Positions 27,173-36,464 of a DNA stretch of 64,000 nucleotides are shown here, in pieces; within the stretch, counting starts at the first letter, position 1, and each line of letters begins with the position of its first letter. The stretch is taken from NCBI RefSeq assembly GCF_023101185.1, contig NZ_CP078077.1, positions 124,001-188,000 on the forward strand, given 5' to 3'. This stretch comes from Microbacterium galbinum (lineage in GTDB: Bacteria > Actinomycetota > Actinomycetes > Actinomycetales > Microbacteriaceae). The position numbers and the translations under genes are program-made. The notes beneath the pieces are model-generated. The model was not told the origin of the DNA, did not search any database, and was given only the letters and a program-made list of their open reading frames with translations.

Positions 27173-27224
27173 TGAAGTGGCAGTCCGCGCCATCCACGCG
27201 GACGTGAGATCCGAGGGGGATGCC

Positions 27225-28478
27225 ATGACGACACCTGCAGGCTGGTACGACGACGGTTCCGGGCGTCAGCGCTGGTGGGACGGCGAGCAGTGGACCGAGC
27301 ACTTCGCTCCCGAGGCGACGGCTCCCGAAGCGAGCGCTCCCGAGACGACCACCGTCTCCGAGCAGCCGACCGCGCAAGCCGCCGAGGAGCCGCTCCCCGT
27401 CGTCCCGACCGAGGCCGAGGTGGACGCGACCATCGCGGTCGCCGAAGAGAACGAGCCGTCGGCACATGCGGATGCCGCAGCCGAGGCGCCGGCATCCGAC
27501 GTCGCCCCCGAAGCCCCGGCCTACGTCGCTCCCGAGGCCCCGGCCTACGTCGCTCCCGAGGCCCCGGCCTACGTGGCTCCCGAGGCACCCGCTTACGCAG
27601 CGCCGGCCTACGCGGCACCCGGCTATCCGACCACCGCCCCCGGAGGCGCTCCGGCCTACGGCGTCGCTCCGACGGGCGCATACCCCGGCAGCGCTCCCTA
27701 CGGCGGCGCCCCCGGCGGGTACACCCCGTACCCCGGCTCCCCCGCCGCCGAGCCCCGCCCGATCTCGGTGCTCGGCCTGGTCGGACTCGGTCTCGCCGTG
27801 CTGGGAACGATCCTCGTGTGCTTCCTGCTGACCGCGGTCTTCGGCTGGATCCTCCTCTTCGCCGGGCTCGTGGTCTCGATCGTGTCGCTCTTCCTCAAGG
27901 GCAAGAAGTGGCCGGGAATCACGGGAATCGGAGTGTCCGTCCTCGGAGGCATCGTCGGCGGCATCATGGCGATCGTGTTCTTCACGTTCGGCATCGCCCA
28001 GATCGCCATCGACACCGCGGAGTCGTACTCGCCCCCGCCCGTGCCCTCGATCGGCACCGACGGCGGAGAGGACTCCGGCGAGATCGTCGAGGGCACGATG
28101 GGCTCTCCCGTCACGGTGAACCAGTACTCGGGCGAGAGCGAGGTCACCATCACCGACGCGTCCTGGGGCACCTCCAACGGCTCCAGCTTCGAGGCCGAGA
28201 ACGGCGGATACCTCTCGGTCGAGCTCACGTGGGAGGCCATCAGCGGCGACACCTCCGTCAACCCGCTCTACTTCACGGTGATCGATGCCGACGGCAACGA
28301 AGGCACCTACGACTACTTCGGCGACGCCACGCTCGAGTCCGCCCAGCTGGCCCCGGGCGAGACCGCGCAGGGCACGCTGTCGTTCGATGTCGCGCAGAGT
28401 GACTCCTACACGATCATCATCACCGACGAACTGCTGCAGGACGTCGCGGAAGTGACCGTCGAGGCCAGCGCCCGCTGA
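27225..28478 (+). CDS. DUF2510 / DUF4352-like membrane protein with tandem repeats
   Basis: A 417-aa protein with a Trp-rich DUF2510 motif at the start (AGWYDDGSGRQRWWDGEQW). A long acidic Pro/Ala linker follows (about 30-175) with three and a half copies of an APEAPAYV repeat. Two or three membrane helices (about 185-255) come next, then an extracytoplasmic DUF4352-like beta domain (from SPVTVNQYSGESEVTITDASW). ATG at 27225 has GAGGGGGA upstream. Paired with the next DUF2510 gene; both sit between ftsE and prfB on the opposite strand. Function unknown, envelope-related by layout. Confidence 0.75.
   Translation: MTTPAGWYDDGSGRQRWWDGEQWTEHFAPEATAPEASAPETTTVSEQPTAQAAEEPLPVVPTEAEVDATIAVAEENEPSAHADAAAEAPASDVAPEAPAYVAPEAPAYVAPEAPAYVAPEAPAYAAPAYAAPGYPTTAPGGAPAYGVAPTGAYPGSAPYGGAPGGYTPYPGSPAAEPRPISVLGLVGLGLAVLGTILVCFLLTAVFGWILLFAGLVVSIVSLFLKGKKWPGITGIGVSVLGGIVGGIMAIVFFTFGIAQIAIDTAESYSPPPVPSIGTDGGEDSGEIVEGTMGSPVTVNQYSGESEVTITDASWGTSNGSSFEAENGGYLSVELTWEAISGDTSVNPLYFTVIDADGNEGTYDYFGDATLESAQLAPGETAQGTLSFDVAQSDSYTIIITDELLQDVAEVTVEASAR
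27513..27602 (+). repeat. 24-bp tandem repeat inside the DUF2510 gene
   Basis: Three nearly identical 24-bp units (27513-27536, 27537-27560, 27561-27584) and a degenerate fourth encode the octapeptide APAYVAPE. Units one and two are identical and unit three differs by one base. Such tracts can change copy number by slippage. Confidence 0.85.
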
Positions 28479-28511
28479 CCGCGGAGCGTCGAGACGAAGA
28501 GCACCACCGAG

Positions 28512-29525
28512 GTGTCGACTCCCGCAGGCTGGTACGACGACGGATCCGGGCAGAAGCGCTGGTGGGACGGATCGGGATGGACGGCGCACGTAGCCGCCTC
28601 CGCGGCCCCCGCGCTCATGTCTCCTGAGCCTGCACCGTTCGTGCCGCCGTACACGCCGCCCCTCGCCCCGCCGGTGCCCACCGCACCGCCGGGGGCATCG
28701 CCGATCGCCGCGCCGCAGTACCCCTCGGCACCTGCATATCCGTCGGCGCCGCAGTCCCCCTCTGCAGCGGCCTACCCGCAGTACCCGTCCGCACCGCAGT
28801 TCTCGCCCTCGCCGCAGTTCTCGCCGAACCTGTCGGCCCCGGGGATTCCGGCGCCGTACGACGGCTACGCACTCCCCGGTGCCTCTCACGCGCCGTTCCC
28901 GGCCGTCGGACTCGCCGGCCTCATCGCCGCCGCACTCGGAACGATCGTGGCCTGCATCCCGCAGATCCCGCTCATCGGATGGTTGCTCCTCGGCGCGGGA
29001 TTCGTCCTGTCGCTCGTATCGCTGTTCCTCCGCGCCCGGAAGTGGGCGGGAATCGCCGGGCTGGCGGTCTCCGTGCTCGGAGCGCTTCTCGCGGCCGTGC
29101 TCTCGTTCGTCCTCGTGGGTTCGTTCTCCGCGTCAGGGAGCGCGGACGACGTTCCCGGCAGCGAGGTGATCTACGCCAGCGACCTGGAGGTGGGCGACTG
29201 CCTGCCCGAGGGGCTGGACGGCGAAGAGTTCTTCGAGGTGACGATCGTGCCGTGCGACGGTCCGCACATCGACGAGATCTACTACGAGTTCGATCTACCG
29301 GACGGAGAGTTCCCCGGCGAGGAAGCACTCGCCGACGCGGCCATCCGCGAGTGCGAGCCCGAGTTCGAGGACTTCGCCGATATCGCCTACGAGGAGTCCG
29401 AGCTGGACTACTGGTGGCTCACTCCGACGGAGACGTCGTGGGCCGGCGGAGACCGCACCATGCAGTGCCTGATCTACAGCTACGACGGCACCGTGACCGG
29501 CACCCTCGAAGGCGCCGCCCGCTGA
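28512..29525 (+). CDS. DUF2510 and septum-formation domain membrane protein
   Basis: A 337-aa protein starting with GTG. It opens with a DUF2510 motif (AGWYDDGSGQKRWWDGSGW). A Pro/Ser/Gln/Tyr-rich linker (about 35-125) and two membrane helices (about 130-200) follow. The extracytoplasmic domain reads DLEVGDCLPEG, VPCDGPHIDEIYYEFDLPDG and TSWAGGDRTMQCLIYSYDGTVTGTL. That matches the actinobacterial septum formation family (PF13845). The stop of the first DUF2510 gene is 33 bases upstream, so they form a pair. Role in septation is suggested by the family name only. Confidence 0.75.
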   Translation: MSTPAGWYDDGSGQKRWWDGSGWTAHVAASAAPALMSPEPAPFVPPYTPPLAPPVPTAPPGASPIAAPQYPSAPAYPSAPQSPSAAAYPQYPSAPQFSPSPQFSPNLSAPGIPAPYDGYALPGASHAPFPAVGLAGLIAAALGTIVACIPQIPLIGWLLLGAGFVLSLVSLFLRARKWAGIAGLAVSVLGALLAAVLSFVLVGSFSASGSADDVPGSEVIYASDLEVGDCLPEGLDGEEFFEVTIVPCDGPHIDEIYYEFDLPDGEFPGEEALADAAIRECEPEFEDFADIAYEESELDYWWLTPTETSWAGGDRTMQCLIYSYDGTVTGTLEGAAR

Positions 29526-29547
29526 GCCGCGGACGGGCCGTTCGAGA

Positions 29548-30657
29548 TCAGTCCTCTTCGGGACGCTTACGCCAACGGATTCCGGCGGAGATGAAGCCGT
29601 CGAGGTCGCCGTCGAAGACCGCCATCGGGTTGCCCGACTCGTATCCGGTGCGAAGATCCTTCACGAGCTGCTGACCGTAGAGGAAGTACGAACGCATCTG
29701 GTCGCCCCAGCTGGCGGTGATGTTGCCTGCGAGTTCCTTCTTCTTCGCCGCTTCCTGCTCCTTCTGCAGCAGGAGGAGGCGGGTCTGCAGCACGCGCATG
29801 GCTGCGGCGCGGTTCTGGATCTGCGACTTCTCGTTCTGCATCGACACGACGATGCCGGTCGGAAGGTGGGTCAGTCGCACGGCGGAGTCGGTGGTGTTGA
29901 CCGACTGGCCGCCGGGGCCGGACGAGCGGAAGACGTCGACGCGGATGTCGTTCTCGGGGATGTCGACCTCGGTCGCCTCCTCCATGAGCGGGATGACCTC
30001 GACCGCGGCGAACGACGTCTGACGCTTGTCGGCCGAACCGAAGGGGCTGATGCGCGCCAGGCGGTGGGTGCCGGCCTCGACCGACACCGTGCCGAACGCG
30101 TACGGCGCGTCGATCTCGAACGTGGCCGACTTGATGCCCGCGCCCTCGGCGTAGGAGGTGTCCATGACCTTCACGGGGTACTTGTGCCGCTCGGCCCAGC
30201 GCAGGTACATGCGCATGAGCATCTCGGCGAAGTCGGTCGCGTCGTCGCCACCCGCTCCGGAGCGGATCGTCACGATCGCGGAGCGCTCGTCGTACTCGCC
30301 GTCGAGCAGCGTCTGCACCTCGAGCTGGTTGATCATCTCGGTGAGGGCTGCGAGTTCGGTGCGAGCCTCCTGCGCGGAGTCCTCGTCACCCATCTCGTTG
30401 GCCAGGTCGACGAGCACTTCGAGGTCATCGAGGCGCTGGGCGATGCCGGTGACGCGGGCGAGCTCGGACTGGCGGTGGCTCAGCGCGCTGGTGACCTTCT
30501 GCGCGTTCTCGGTGTCGTCCCAGAGGTCGGGGGCACCGGCTTCTTCGCTGAGTCGCGCGATCTCGTCGCGGAGCCGTGCGACATCGACGACCTCGCTGAT
30601 GTCGCCGAAGGTGTGCCTGAGTGCCTGGATGTCGGCGGAGAGATCGAGTTCGAGCAT
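29548..30657 (-). CDS. prfB: Peptide chain release factor 2
   Basis: RF2 recognises UGA and UAA stop codons and triggers peptide release. At 369 aa it contains the SPF recognition tripeptide ([16 protein letters not shown], near 200) and the catalytic GGQ loop ([19 protein letters not shown], near 250). The frame is open throughout, so the programmed +1 frameshift known in many bacteria is absent. TAGGCT lies eight bases upstream of the ATG at 30657; the ATG at 30663 is an alternative. Confidence 0.96.
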   Translation of the reverse strand: MLELDLSADIQALRHTFGDISEVVDVARLRDEIARLSEEAGAPDLWDDTENAQKVTSALSHRQSELARVTGIAQRLDDLEVLVDLANEMGDEDSAQEARTELAALTEMINQLEVQTLLDGEYDERSAIVTIRSGAGGDDATDFAEMLMRMYLRWAERHKYPVKVMDTSYAEGAGIKSATFEIDAPYAFGTVSVEAGTHRLARISPFGSADKRQTSFAAVEVIPLMEEATEVDIPENDIRVDVFRSSGPGGQSVNTTDSAVRLTHLPTGIVVSMQNEKSQIQNRAAAMRVLQTRLLLLQKEQEAAKKKELAGNITASWGDQMRSYFLYGQQLVKDLRTGYESGNPMAVFDGDLDGFISAGIRWRKRPEED

Positions 30658-30691
30658 GATCATCGAGCCTATCCTGTCGTCGCCGCGGGAG

Positions 30692-30697
30692 TAGCCT
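30692..30697 (+). promoter_or_regulatory. -10 element TAGCCT, leaderless start of the MFS gene
   Basis: TAGCCT, CGAACG, then the GTG at 30704. It is back to back with the prfB promoter region. Confidence 0.5.
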
Positions 30698-30703
30698 CGA
30701 ACG

Positions 30704-31993
30704 GTGAGCAGTGCATCCACGGTCCTCCGACGATTCGGGCCGATGGTGTATCTCCCGACCGTGCTGTTCTCGCTCGGCGAGGGCGCGGTGATCCCGCTGA
30801 TCCCCGTCATCGCCGCATCGATGGGCGCCGACGTCGCGTTCGCCGCGCTGGTCGCCTCGGCGCTGGTCGTCGGTCAGCTCTGCGGCAATCTGCCCGCCGG
30901 ATGGGCGGTCGCGCGTATCGGCGAGCGGTTCACGATGGTCATCGCCGGCGCGATCGCCATGCTCTCGGCGGTCGGGATGGTCTTCGCCCCGTCGATCGGC
31001 GTGCTGGCGGCATCCGTCTTCGTCCTCGGTTTCTGCGCCGCGGCCTTCGGGCTCGCGCGTCACGCCTTCATGACCACGCGGGTGCCCATCGAGTTCCGCG
31101 CACGTGCGCTGTCGTTGCTGGGCGGCAGCTTCCGCCTGGGGATCTTCATCGGGCCGTTCGTCGCGGCGGGTCTGCTGGAGCTGTTCGCCACCGAGACCGC
31201 CGCGATCTGGTTCTTCCTCGGGTGCCTCACGGTGATGGTGCTGCTCGTGCTCTTCGGCCCCGATCCGGAGAAGACGATCCCGCCCGCCGCGACCTCCCCC
31301 ATCCGCATCGGCACGACCGAGGACTCGGGCGAGGTGGTCAGCGGAGCGATCCCCACCTTCGAGCGGATCGGGATCTTCCGCACGATGTGGCAGCAGCGCA
31401 CGGTGCTCAGCCGGCTCGGCCTCGCCGCGGCGTCGCTCTCGGCCGTGCGTTCGGCCCGCCAGGTCGTGCTGCCGCTCTGGGGCCTCTCGCTGGGCCTCGA
31501 TGCGCAGACGATCGCACTGGTCGTCGGGATCTCGGGCGCGATCGACTTCGCGCTGTTCTACGCGAGCGGGCAGGTCATGGACCGGTTCGGCCGGATGTGG
31601 GCGGCGATGCCGGCGATGATCCTGATGGGCGCGGGCTTCGTCGCCCTCTCGCTGTCGCACGACGTCGAGGCACCGGTGCTGTGGTTCGGGATGTTCGCCG
31701 CGGTGCTCGGTGTGGGCAACGGCCTGTCCAGCGGCATCCTGCTCACGCTGGGCGCCGATGTCGCGCCGAAGCGCGAACCCGCGGCCTTCCTCGGATCCTG
31801 GCGGACGCTGACGGATGCCGGTGGGGCGATCGCGCCGCTCCTGGTGTCGGCGATCACGGCGATCGCGTCCCTTCCTGTCGCAGCCGCTGCGATCGGGGTG
31901 ATCGGACTGCTCGGTGCCGTGGGGTTCGTCCGGTGGATCCCCCGGTTCGTCCCGAGGGTGCGGGATGACGACCCGGTGCCGCCTCCCGGCTGA
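30704..31993 (+). CDS. MFS family transporter
   Basis: An integral membrane protein of 429 aa with about 12 hydrophobic helices in two halves. They are joined by a cytoplasmic loop (about 190-225, [18 protein letters not shown]). The loop between helices 2 and 3 has an MFS-type [13 protein letters not shown] signature. Substrate cannot be read from sequence; drug-efflux-like proteins share this form. Divergent from prfB and convergent with the tad operon. Confidence 0.8.
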   Translation: MSSASTVLRRFGPMVYLPTVLFSLGEGAVIPLIPVIAASMGADVAFAALVASALVVGQLCGNLPAGWAVARIGERFTMVIAGAIAMLSAVGMVFAPSIGVLAASVFVLGFCAAAFGLARHAFMTTRVPIEFRARALSLLGGSFRLGIFIGPFVAAGLLELFATETAAIWFFLGCLTVMVLLVLFGPDPEKTIPPAATSPIRIGTTEDSGEVVSGAIPTFERIGIFRTMWQQRTVLSRLGLAAASLSAVRSARQVVLPLWGLSLGLDAQTIALVVGISGAIDFALFYASGQVMDRFGRMWAAMPAMILMGAGFVALSLSHDVEAPVLWFGMFAAVLGVGNGLSSGILLTLGADVAPKREPAAFLGSWRTLTDAGGAIAPLLVSAITAIASLPVAAAAIGVIGLLGAVGFVRWIPRFVPRVRDDDPVPPPG

Positions 31994-32000
31994 CGGTCGC

Positions 32001-32423
32001 TCATCGCAGCGCGGTGCGGCTCGTCGCGGTCGCTTCGAGCACGACGCCGTCGGGAACGAAAGGCGAGAACACCGGCGGATGCCAGGGCGCCGTCACCGTC
32101 ACCCGCACCGAGACACCGTCGGGTGTCCAGGCGTCGACGAGGGCGGCATCGCTCTCGACCGCGTCGATGACTTCGAGCGCCTGCTCCCGCATGTCGTCGT
32201 CGTCGAGCTCGGCGCGCACGCCGTGGTCATCGGCGACCAGTGTGAACCCGTCCGCTGCCGCTGCCGCCGCCGAATCGGCCACAGCGTCGAGACGTTTCTG
32301 CGCGAGGTACAGGTCGGTGGCGCACACGCAGACCAGCACGATCGCGAGCGCGAGGAGCACGTAGCCCAGGGTCAGGAGCAGGATGCTGCCCTCCTCGGCC
32401 TCGCTCGTACGACGCCGCATCAT
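32001..32423 (-). CDS. TadE/TadG-like pilus-associated protein (Rv3654c-like)
   Basis: A 140-aa protein with a basic start (MMRRRTSEAEEG), one hydrophobic helix (about 13-37) and QKRLDAVADSAAAAAADGF. It resembles TadG-type or 'helicase/secretion neighbourhood TadE-like' proteins of actinobacterial tad loci. The sequence around EEG-SILLL could be a prepilin-type cleavage site. The ATG overlaps the preceding stop (ATGA). Last gene of the tad operon. Confidence 0.75.
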   Translation of the reverse strand: MMRRRTSEAEEGSILLLTLGYVLLALAIVLVCVCATDLYLAQKRLDAVADSAAAAAADGFTLVADDHGVRAELDDDDMREQALEVIDAVESDAALVDAWTPDGVSVRVTVTAPWHPPVFSPFVPDGVVLEATATSRTALR

Positions 32424-32875
32424 CCGCTCCCCCAATCGCGACCGACCTTCTGCACGGAGGTGGCCTCCAGAGGAACGGCGAGGGCGCTGTCGAGTCCGAG
32501 CATCTCCGGCACGAACGGCATCCGCACGACCGTGGTGACCGTCACGCGGAGCGTCGCGCCGCCCGTCGGGCACTCGGCACCTTCGGGCACGCAGGAGAGA
32601 GCGACGTCGGTGGCCTCGGCATCCATCCCGTACTCGTCGACGACCGCGGTGAGCACGTCGTCTGCGGCGAGCGCCGCGGATTCCGGGCCGGTCGACAGCG
32701 CGATGGTCCGGGCGATGTGTCTCGCAGCGGCCTCCGCTCCCAAGGACTGCTCCTGGATCGCGCCCAGGAGGATCACGAGGTAGGCGAACGGCACCAGCAG
32801 GATCACCCCGACCGTGATGAACTCCAGCGCGGCGGAACCGTCGTCATTCCTCCCCCAGGCTCTCCATCGGAGCAT
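32420..32875 (-). CDS. TadE-like minor pseudopilin
   Basis: A 151-aa protein with prepilin-type N-terminus DDGSAALEFITVGVILLVPFAYLVILL: G before the cleavage site, Glu at +5, then a hydrophobic helix. Two cysteines (SCVPEGAEC) may form a disulfide outside. Typical of TadE, a pseudopilin required for Flp pilus assembly. It overlaps the next TadE gene by 32 bp. Confidence 0.82.
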   Translation of the reverse strand: MLRWRAWGRNDDGSAALEFITVGVILLVPFAYLVILLGAIQEQSLGAEAAARHIARTIALSTGPESAALAADDVLTAVVDEYGMDAEATDVALSCVPEGAECPTGGATLRVTVTTVVRMPFVPEMLGLDSALAVPLEATSVQKVGRDWGSG

Positions 32876-33245
32876 GCGCGGTCACCTCCCAGGCGGCGGG
32901 GATACCGATCAGGCCCACCAGTGGGAACGTCGTCCGGATGCGCACGTCGACGCGATCGCGGTCACCGAGGTCGGTGACGCCGACGGCGATGTCCTCGGCA
33001 TACGCGGCCCCGACCGCGCGCTCGATCACCTCGCGCGCCCGCTCGGCGCCCTCCTCGAGCGTGGTGTCGGCGAGCGCCGCGTGGTACGCGCCCTCGACCG
33101 CTGCATCGTGCACCACGTTGCGGACGTAGACGGCGACACCGAGCTGGATCACGGCGAGTGTGAGCGCGGTGAGGAGCGTGCCGACGAGAACGAACTCGAC
33201 GGGGCTCGATCCCCGCTCATCGTCGCGGATCCCGGACGAACTCAC
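32844..33245 (-). CDS. TadE-like minor pseudopilin
   Basis: A 133-aa protein, N-terminus DERGSSPVEFVLVGTLLTALTLAVIQ: cleavage after Gly, Glu at +5 and a hydrophobic helix of about 22 residues. The rest is a small alpha/beta extracytoplasmic domain. The GTG start overlaps the pilin stop (GTGA). Second of two TadE-type genes. Confidence 0.82.
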   Translation of the reverse strand: MSSSGIRDDERGSSPVEFVLVGTLLTALTLAVIQLGVAVYVRNVVHDAAVEGAYHAALADTTLEEGAERAREVIERAVGAAYAEDIAVGVTDLGDRDRVDVRIRTTFPLVGLIGIPAAWEVTAHAPMESLGEE

Positions 33246-33442
33246 TGGATCCCGGAGACCCGCTGGATCGCCTGCTCGAACAGATCCGACAGCGCCGGAC
33301 CGGCGACCGCCCAGATGAGCACGACGAGGCCAGCGGTCATGAGCGTCACGAGCACCCAGCCGGGCACATCGCCGCGGTCATCGTGCGCGAGCGCGCGCAA
33401 CCACCGGGTCGCGCGGGCGCGGAGGGGAAGGATCGGGTTCAT
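33242..33442 (-). CDS. Flp-type pilin-like small protein without Glu5
   Basis: A 66-aa protein in the position of the major Flp pilin. A basic leader MNPILPLRARATRWLRALAHDDRG is followed by a hydrophobic helix from about VLVTLMTAGLVVLIWAVAG and a short polar tail. Class IVb pilins are cut after Gly and carry Glu-Tyr/Phe at +5/+6. Here the mature end would be DVPGWV, with no Glu. AAAGGAAACC precedes the ATG. It may be the main pilin (DUF4244-like) or an inner-membrane helper. Confidence 0.7.
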   Translation of the reverse strand: MNPILPLRARATRWLRALAHDDRGDVPGWVLVTLMTAGLVVLIWAVAGPALSDLFEQAIQRVSGIQ

Positions 33443-33462
33443 GGGTTTCCTTTCGAGGGAGC

Positions 33463-34401
33463 TCAGCCGATGCCGAGGCGGAGGATGAAGAGTCCGGGGT
33501 AGATCGCGAAGAAGACCGACAGGGGCAGGATCAGGAAGACGAGCGGCAGGAGCATGAGGATCTCCTTTCGCCCGGCCTGCTCGATGAGTATCCGCTTGGC
33601 GTCCTCGCGGGCGTCGCCCGCCTGCGCCTGCAGGACGGCGGCGAGGGGTGCGCCGTGCTCGAGCGCGGCGATCACCTGATCGATCGCGCGCGAGAGGCCC
33701 GGCAGCTGGAGTCGTGCGGCGGTCTCGCTCAGCGCCTCCGCCAGCGGGGACCCGGTGCCGACCGCGAGGACGGCCTGCCGGAACTCGCCGGTGAGCTCGC
33801 CGGATCCGACCGATGACACCCGCCGCAGAGCGTCGAGGAACCCCTCGCCGGCGGACAGGCAGAGGGCCAGGAACTCGAGCGTCGTCGGAAGCTCGTCGGT
33901 CAGGCGGGTGCGTCGCGCCTTGATCCGAGTGGACAGTTGCATGTCGTAGAGGGCTCCGGCAGCCCCTCCGCAGAGGACCGGCAGGACGGCCACGGGTGCG
34001 GTCATGCGGCCGGTGAGCACGAGGACGACGATCACCAGCGCACCGCCGGCGATCCCCCCGACGATCCATCCGAGCTGGCGAGCCCGGAATCCCGAGGGAG
34101 TGACACTCGCGCCCGACTGCGCGATGCGACGAGCGAGCGCTTCTCCCCCGCCGAGCACCCTCTCGAAGAGAACGAGGAGATGCTGCCAGGGTGAGCGCCT
34201 CCCCGTGGGGAGCAGGGCGATCGACGGGAGCGCCGAGAGTGGAAGGTCGGCATCGTCCACGACGTCGCGCACGTACGGAGCGATCCGCACGGCCAGGGAT
34301 GCGGCACCCCAGCGCGGCACCACCGAGAGGATGCCCAGAATGCCGAGTCCGAACATCCCACCCAGCAGTGCGGCGATCGCAATCGACGACCCGGTGCTCA
34401 T
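33463..34401 (-). CDS. tadC: Type II secretion/Tad platform protein TadC
   Basis: An inner-membrane platform protein of the Flp pilus machine, 312 aa. An N-terminal helix is followed by two central helices (about 110-160). The T2SSF domain (LTDELPTTLEFLALCLSAGEGFLDALRRV, and the repeat RAIDQVIAALEHGAPLAAVL) comes next, with C-terminal helices LLPLVFLILPLSVFFAI. The ATG overlaps the tadB stop. Confidence 0.88.
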   Translation of the reverse strand: MSTGSSIAIAALLGGMFGLGILGILSVVPRWGAASLAVRIAPYVRDVVDDADLPLSALPSIALLPTGRRSPWQHLLVLFERVLGGGEALARRIAQSGASVTPSGFRARQLGWIVGGIAGGALVIVVLVLTGRMTAPVAVLPVLCGGAAGALYDMQLSTRIKARRTRLTDELPTTLEFLALCLSAGEGFLDALRRVSSVGSGELTGEFRQAVLAVGTGSPLAEALSETAARLQLPGLSRAIDQVIAALEHGAPLAAVLQAQAGDAREDAKRILIEQAGRKEILMLLPLVFLILPLSVFFAIYPGLFILRLGIG

Positions 34402-35255
34402 CCGAACCACCGACGAGGCTCGGGCAGGCGTCCGATCCTCACCATCACCCGGAAGGCGACGGTCGACACGGCGGCTCCGAGACAGATCACCAGCACACCC
34501 TCGGGCGTGCCGTAGGCCTCGGCGCCCTCGGGCCGCATCACCAGCAGGCCGAGGATCACCCATGGCGCCACCGCGCCGAGCACGGCGGCCCCGCGGATCC
34601 ATGACTGGCGCGCCTCGACCTCGCCGCGGAGGGCGGCATCGGCACGGACAGAGGCGGCGAGCGCGCGGAGCACGCCCGTCAGCTCGGTGCCACCCACCTG
34701 CCGGGCCATGCGCAGGGTCTCGATGATGCGGTCCCCGATGGGGTCGGCGAGCGTGTCCTTGAGGCGATCGAGGCTCGTCTCGAACCGCCCCGTCGCCCGC
34801 ACATCGTGCGCGAACACCGCGAACGCCGGTCGCAGCATCGCCGGCGCGGAGTCCTCCAGCGCTCCGACCGCATCGGGGAGGGACAGACCGACGCGGATCG
34901 ACGCGATGAGCAGATCGCATACGTCCGGCCAGAGCTGGCGGCGAAGACGGCGCAGACGCAGTCGACGCCCCCGCAGGTACCCGATCGGCGCCGAGCCCGC
35001 TGCGAGCCCGGCGAGGAGCGCCAGAACCGGAAGACCGGAGATGAGCCAGGCGGCAGCCGCCGCGGCGAGCGCCGCCGCGATCATGCCCGTGAGCACCGCT
35101 CGCGGCGTCAGCGCGCCGATCCCCGCCTCCGCGACGAGCCGAGCGAGATGCCCCCGACGGGGCGTCGTACTCTTCGGCGCGCCCGGCGGCCACAGCCACG
35201 GCGAAAGGCACAGCAGCGCTCCTGCGGCCAGGAGGGCGCCGAGGAACAGCGTCAC
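34398..35255 (-). CDS. tadB: Type II secretion/Tad platform protein TadB
   Basis: Partner platform protein of TadC, 285 aa. Helices lie at about 1-22, 50-90 and near 225-270, flanking a cytoplasmic T2SSF domain (LWPDVCDLLIASIRVGLSLPDAVGAL...MARQVGGTELTGVLRALAASV). The GTG start overlaps the tadA stop (GTGA). Confidence 0.88.
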   Translation of the reverse strand: MTLFLGALLAAGALLCLSPWLWPPGAPKSTTPRRGHLARLVAEAGIGALTPRAVLTGMIAAALAAAAAAWLISGLPVLALLAGLAAGSAPIGYLRGRRLRLRRLRRQLWPDVCDLLIASIRVGLSLPDAVGALEDSAPAMLRPAFAVFAHDVRATGRFETSLDRLKDTLADPIGDRIIETLRMARQVGGTELTGVLRALAASVRADAALRGEVEARQSWIRGAAVLGAVAPWVILGLLVMRPEGAEAYGTPEGVLVICLGAAVSTVAFRVMVRIGRLPEPRRWFG

Positions 35256-36424
35256 GAGTCGCGCCCCGGGGTACGCAGAGCGGTGCCGCGCCCGGGGTCC
35301 GAGTAGATGACGCGGGTGGCGATCCGTCCGTCGGCGATCTCGCCGGTCGGGGCGATGACTTCGCGTACCCGTCGTCCGCCCTCCGGATCGCGAACGCAGT
35401 GCACGACGAGATCGACGGACGCGGCGAGCGCCGGCACGATGAAGGAACGGTCGATGTTCCGCCCGGCCAGGAGAGGCAGCATCGTGAGCTTGTCGAGCGC
35501 ATCGTCGGCGGAGTTCGCGTGCACGGTCGCCGCTCCCGGCACCCCGGTGTTGAGCGCCAGCACCAGGTCGAGCGCCTCGGCATCGCGCACCTCCCCGACG
35601 ACCAGCCGATCGGGACGCATGCGGAGGGCTTCCTTCACGAGCCTGCGGAGGGTGATCTCACCGGAGCCCTCCAGACTCGCCTGGCGCCCCTGCAGCGCGA
35701 CGAGATCGGGTCCGTCGACCGAGAGCTCGAAGGTCTCCTCGACCGTGACGATGCGCTGCAGGTCGGCGCAGGCGGCCAGGAGGGCGCCGAGCATCGTGGT
35801 CTTGCCCGCATGCGTCGCCCCGGAGACGATCACACTCCGCCCCGCACGCATCTCATCGCCGAGGAATCGCGCGAGATCGACGGGGAGCGCCCCCTGCGCA
35901 GCGAGCGCATCGAGAGTCCGATGCCCGGGCAGGAACTTTCGGATGTTGACGGCCCATCCGCCGCGCACCACATCGGCGATCGCGACGTGCAGACGGGAGC
36001 CGTCGGGCAGCGAAGCGTCGACGAACGGCTGGCTGATGTCGACGCGGCGACCGGTGGACTGCAGCATCCGCTCGACGAGGTCGCGCACGACCGTCTCGCC
36101 GAGCCGTAGGTCGACGCGCTCGGCCACTCCGCCCCGGGCGACGTGCACCTGGTCTCCCCCGTTCACCCAGATCTCCTCGATGCCCGGATCGTCGAGCAAG
36201 GGCTGCAACGCCCCGTACCCGCTGACCGCCGCGAGCACATCGCGGACCGAGCGCGCCTCGTCGTCGATGAGCTCCTGCCCTCGGGCGAGTGCCAGGTCGT
36301 TGTGCCTGCGGACCTCGGCCTCGGTGATCCGACGGACGGCATCGGGATCGATCGAGGGGTCGGTGCCGTCGCTGCGCAGACGAAGGCGCACGCGATCGGC
36401 CACGGCGAGAGAGGGAGGATTCAC
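35252..36424 (-). CDS. tadA: Pilus assembly ATPase TadA/CpaF
   Basis: Secretion ATPase that powers Flp pilus assembly, about 390 aa. The N-terminal region is helical. Then come EEIWVNGGDQVHVAR, Walker A VSGATHAGKTTML, an Asp-box VTVEETFELSV, Walker B RPDRLVVGEVRDAEAL, and a His-box GAATVHANSADDALDKL. Three starts are possible: GTG 36472, ATG 36433 and GTG 36424. Only the last has a well-spaced GAGG. First gene of tadA-B-C-pilin-E-E-G. No TadZ/CpaE-like gene or prepilin peptidase is in the window. Confidence 0.9.
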   Translation of the reverse strand: MNPPSLAVADRVRLRLRSDGTDPSIDPDAVRRITEAEVRRHNDLALARGQELIDDEARSVRDVLAAVSGYGALQPLLDDPGIEEIWVNGGDQVHVARGGVAERVDLRLGETVVRDLVERMLQSTGRRVDISQPFVDASLPDGSRLHVAIADVVRGGWAVNIRKFLPGHRTLDALAAQGALPVDLARFLGDEMRAGRSVIVSGATHAGKTTMLGALLAACADLQRIVTVEETFELSVDGPDLVALQGRQASLEGSGEITLRRLVKEALRMRPDRLVVGEVRDAEALDLVLALNTGVPGAATVHANSADDALDKLTMLPLLAGRNIDRSFIVPALAASVDLVVHCVRDPEGGRRVREVIAPTGEIADGRIATRVIYSDPGRGTALRTPGRDS

Positions 36425-36464
36425 GCCGAGCATCCTCGCAAGAATCGCGAGAACGGCGCGGAAG

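Noticed and set aside
27513..27602. Possible CRISPR-like repeats
   Set aside because: Units are directly adjacent without spacers and encode an in-frame octapeptide.
29548..30657. Programmed +1 frameshift in prfB
   Set aside because: The frame is uninterrupted from MLELD through the GGQ loop; no in-frame UGA lies near the start.
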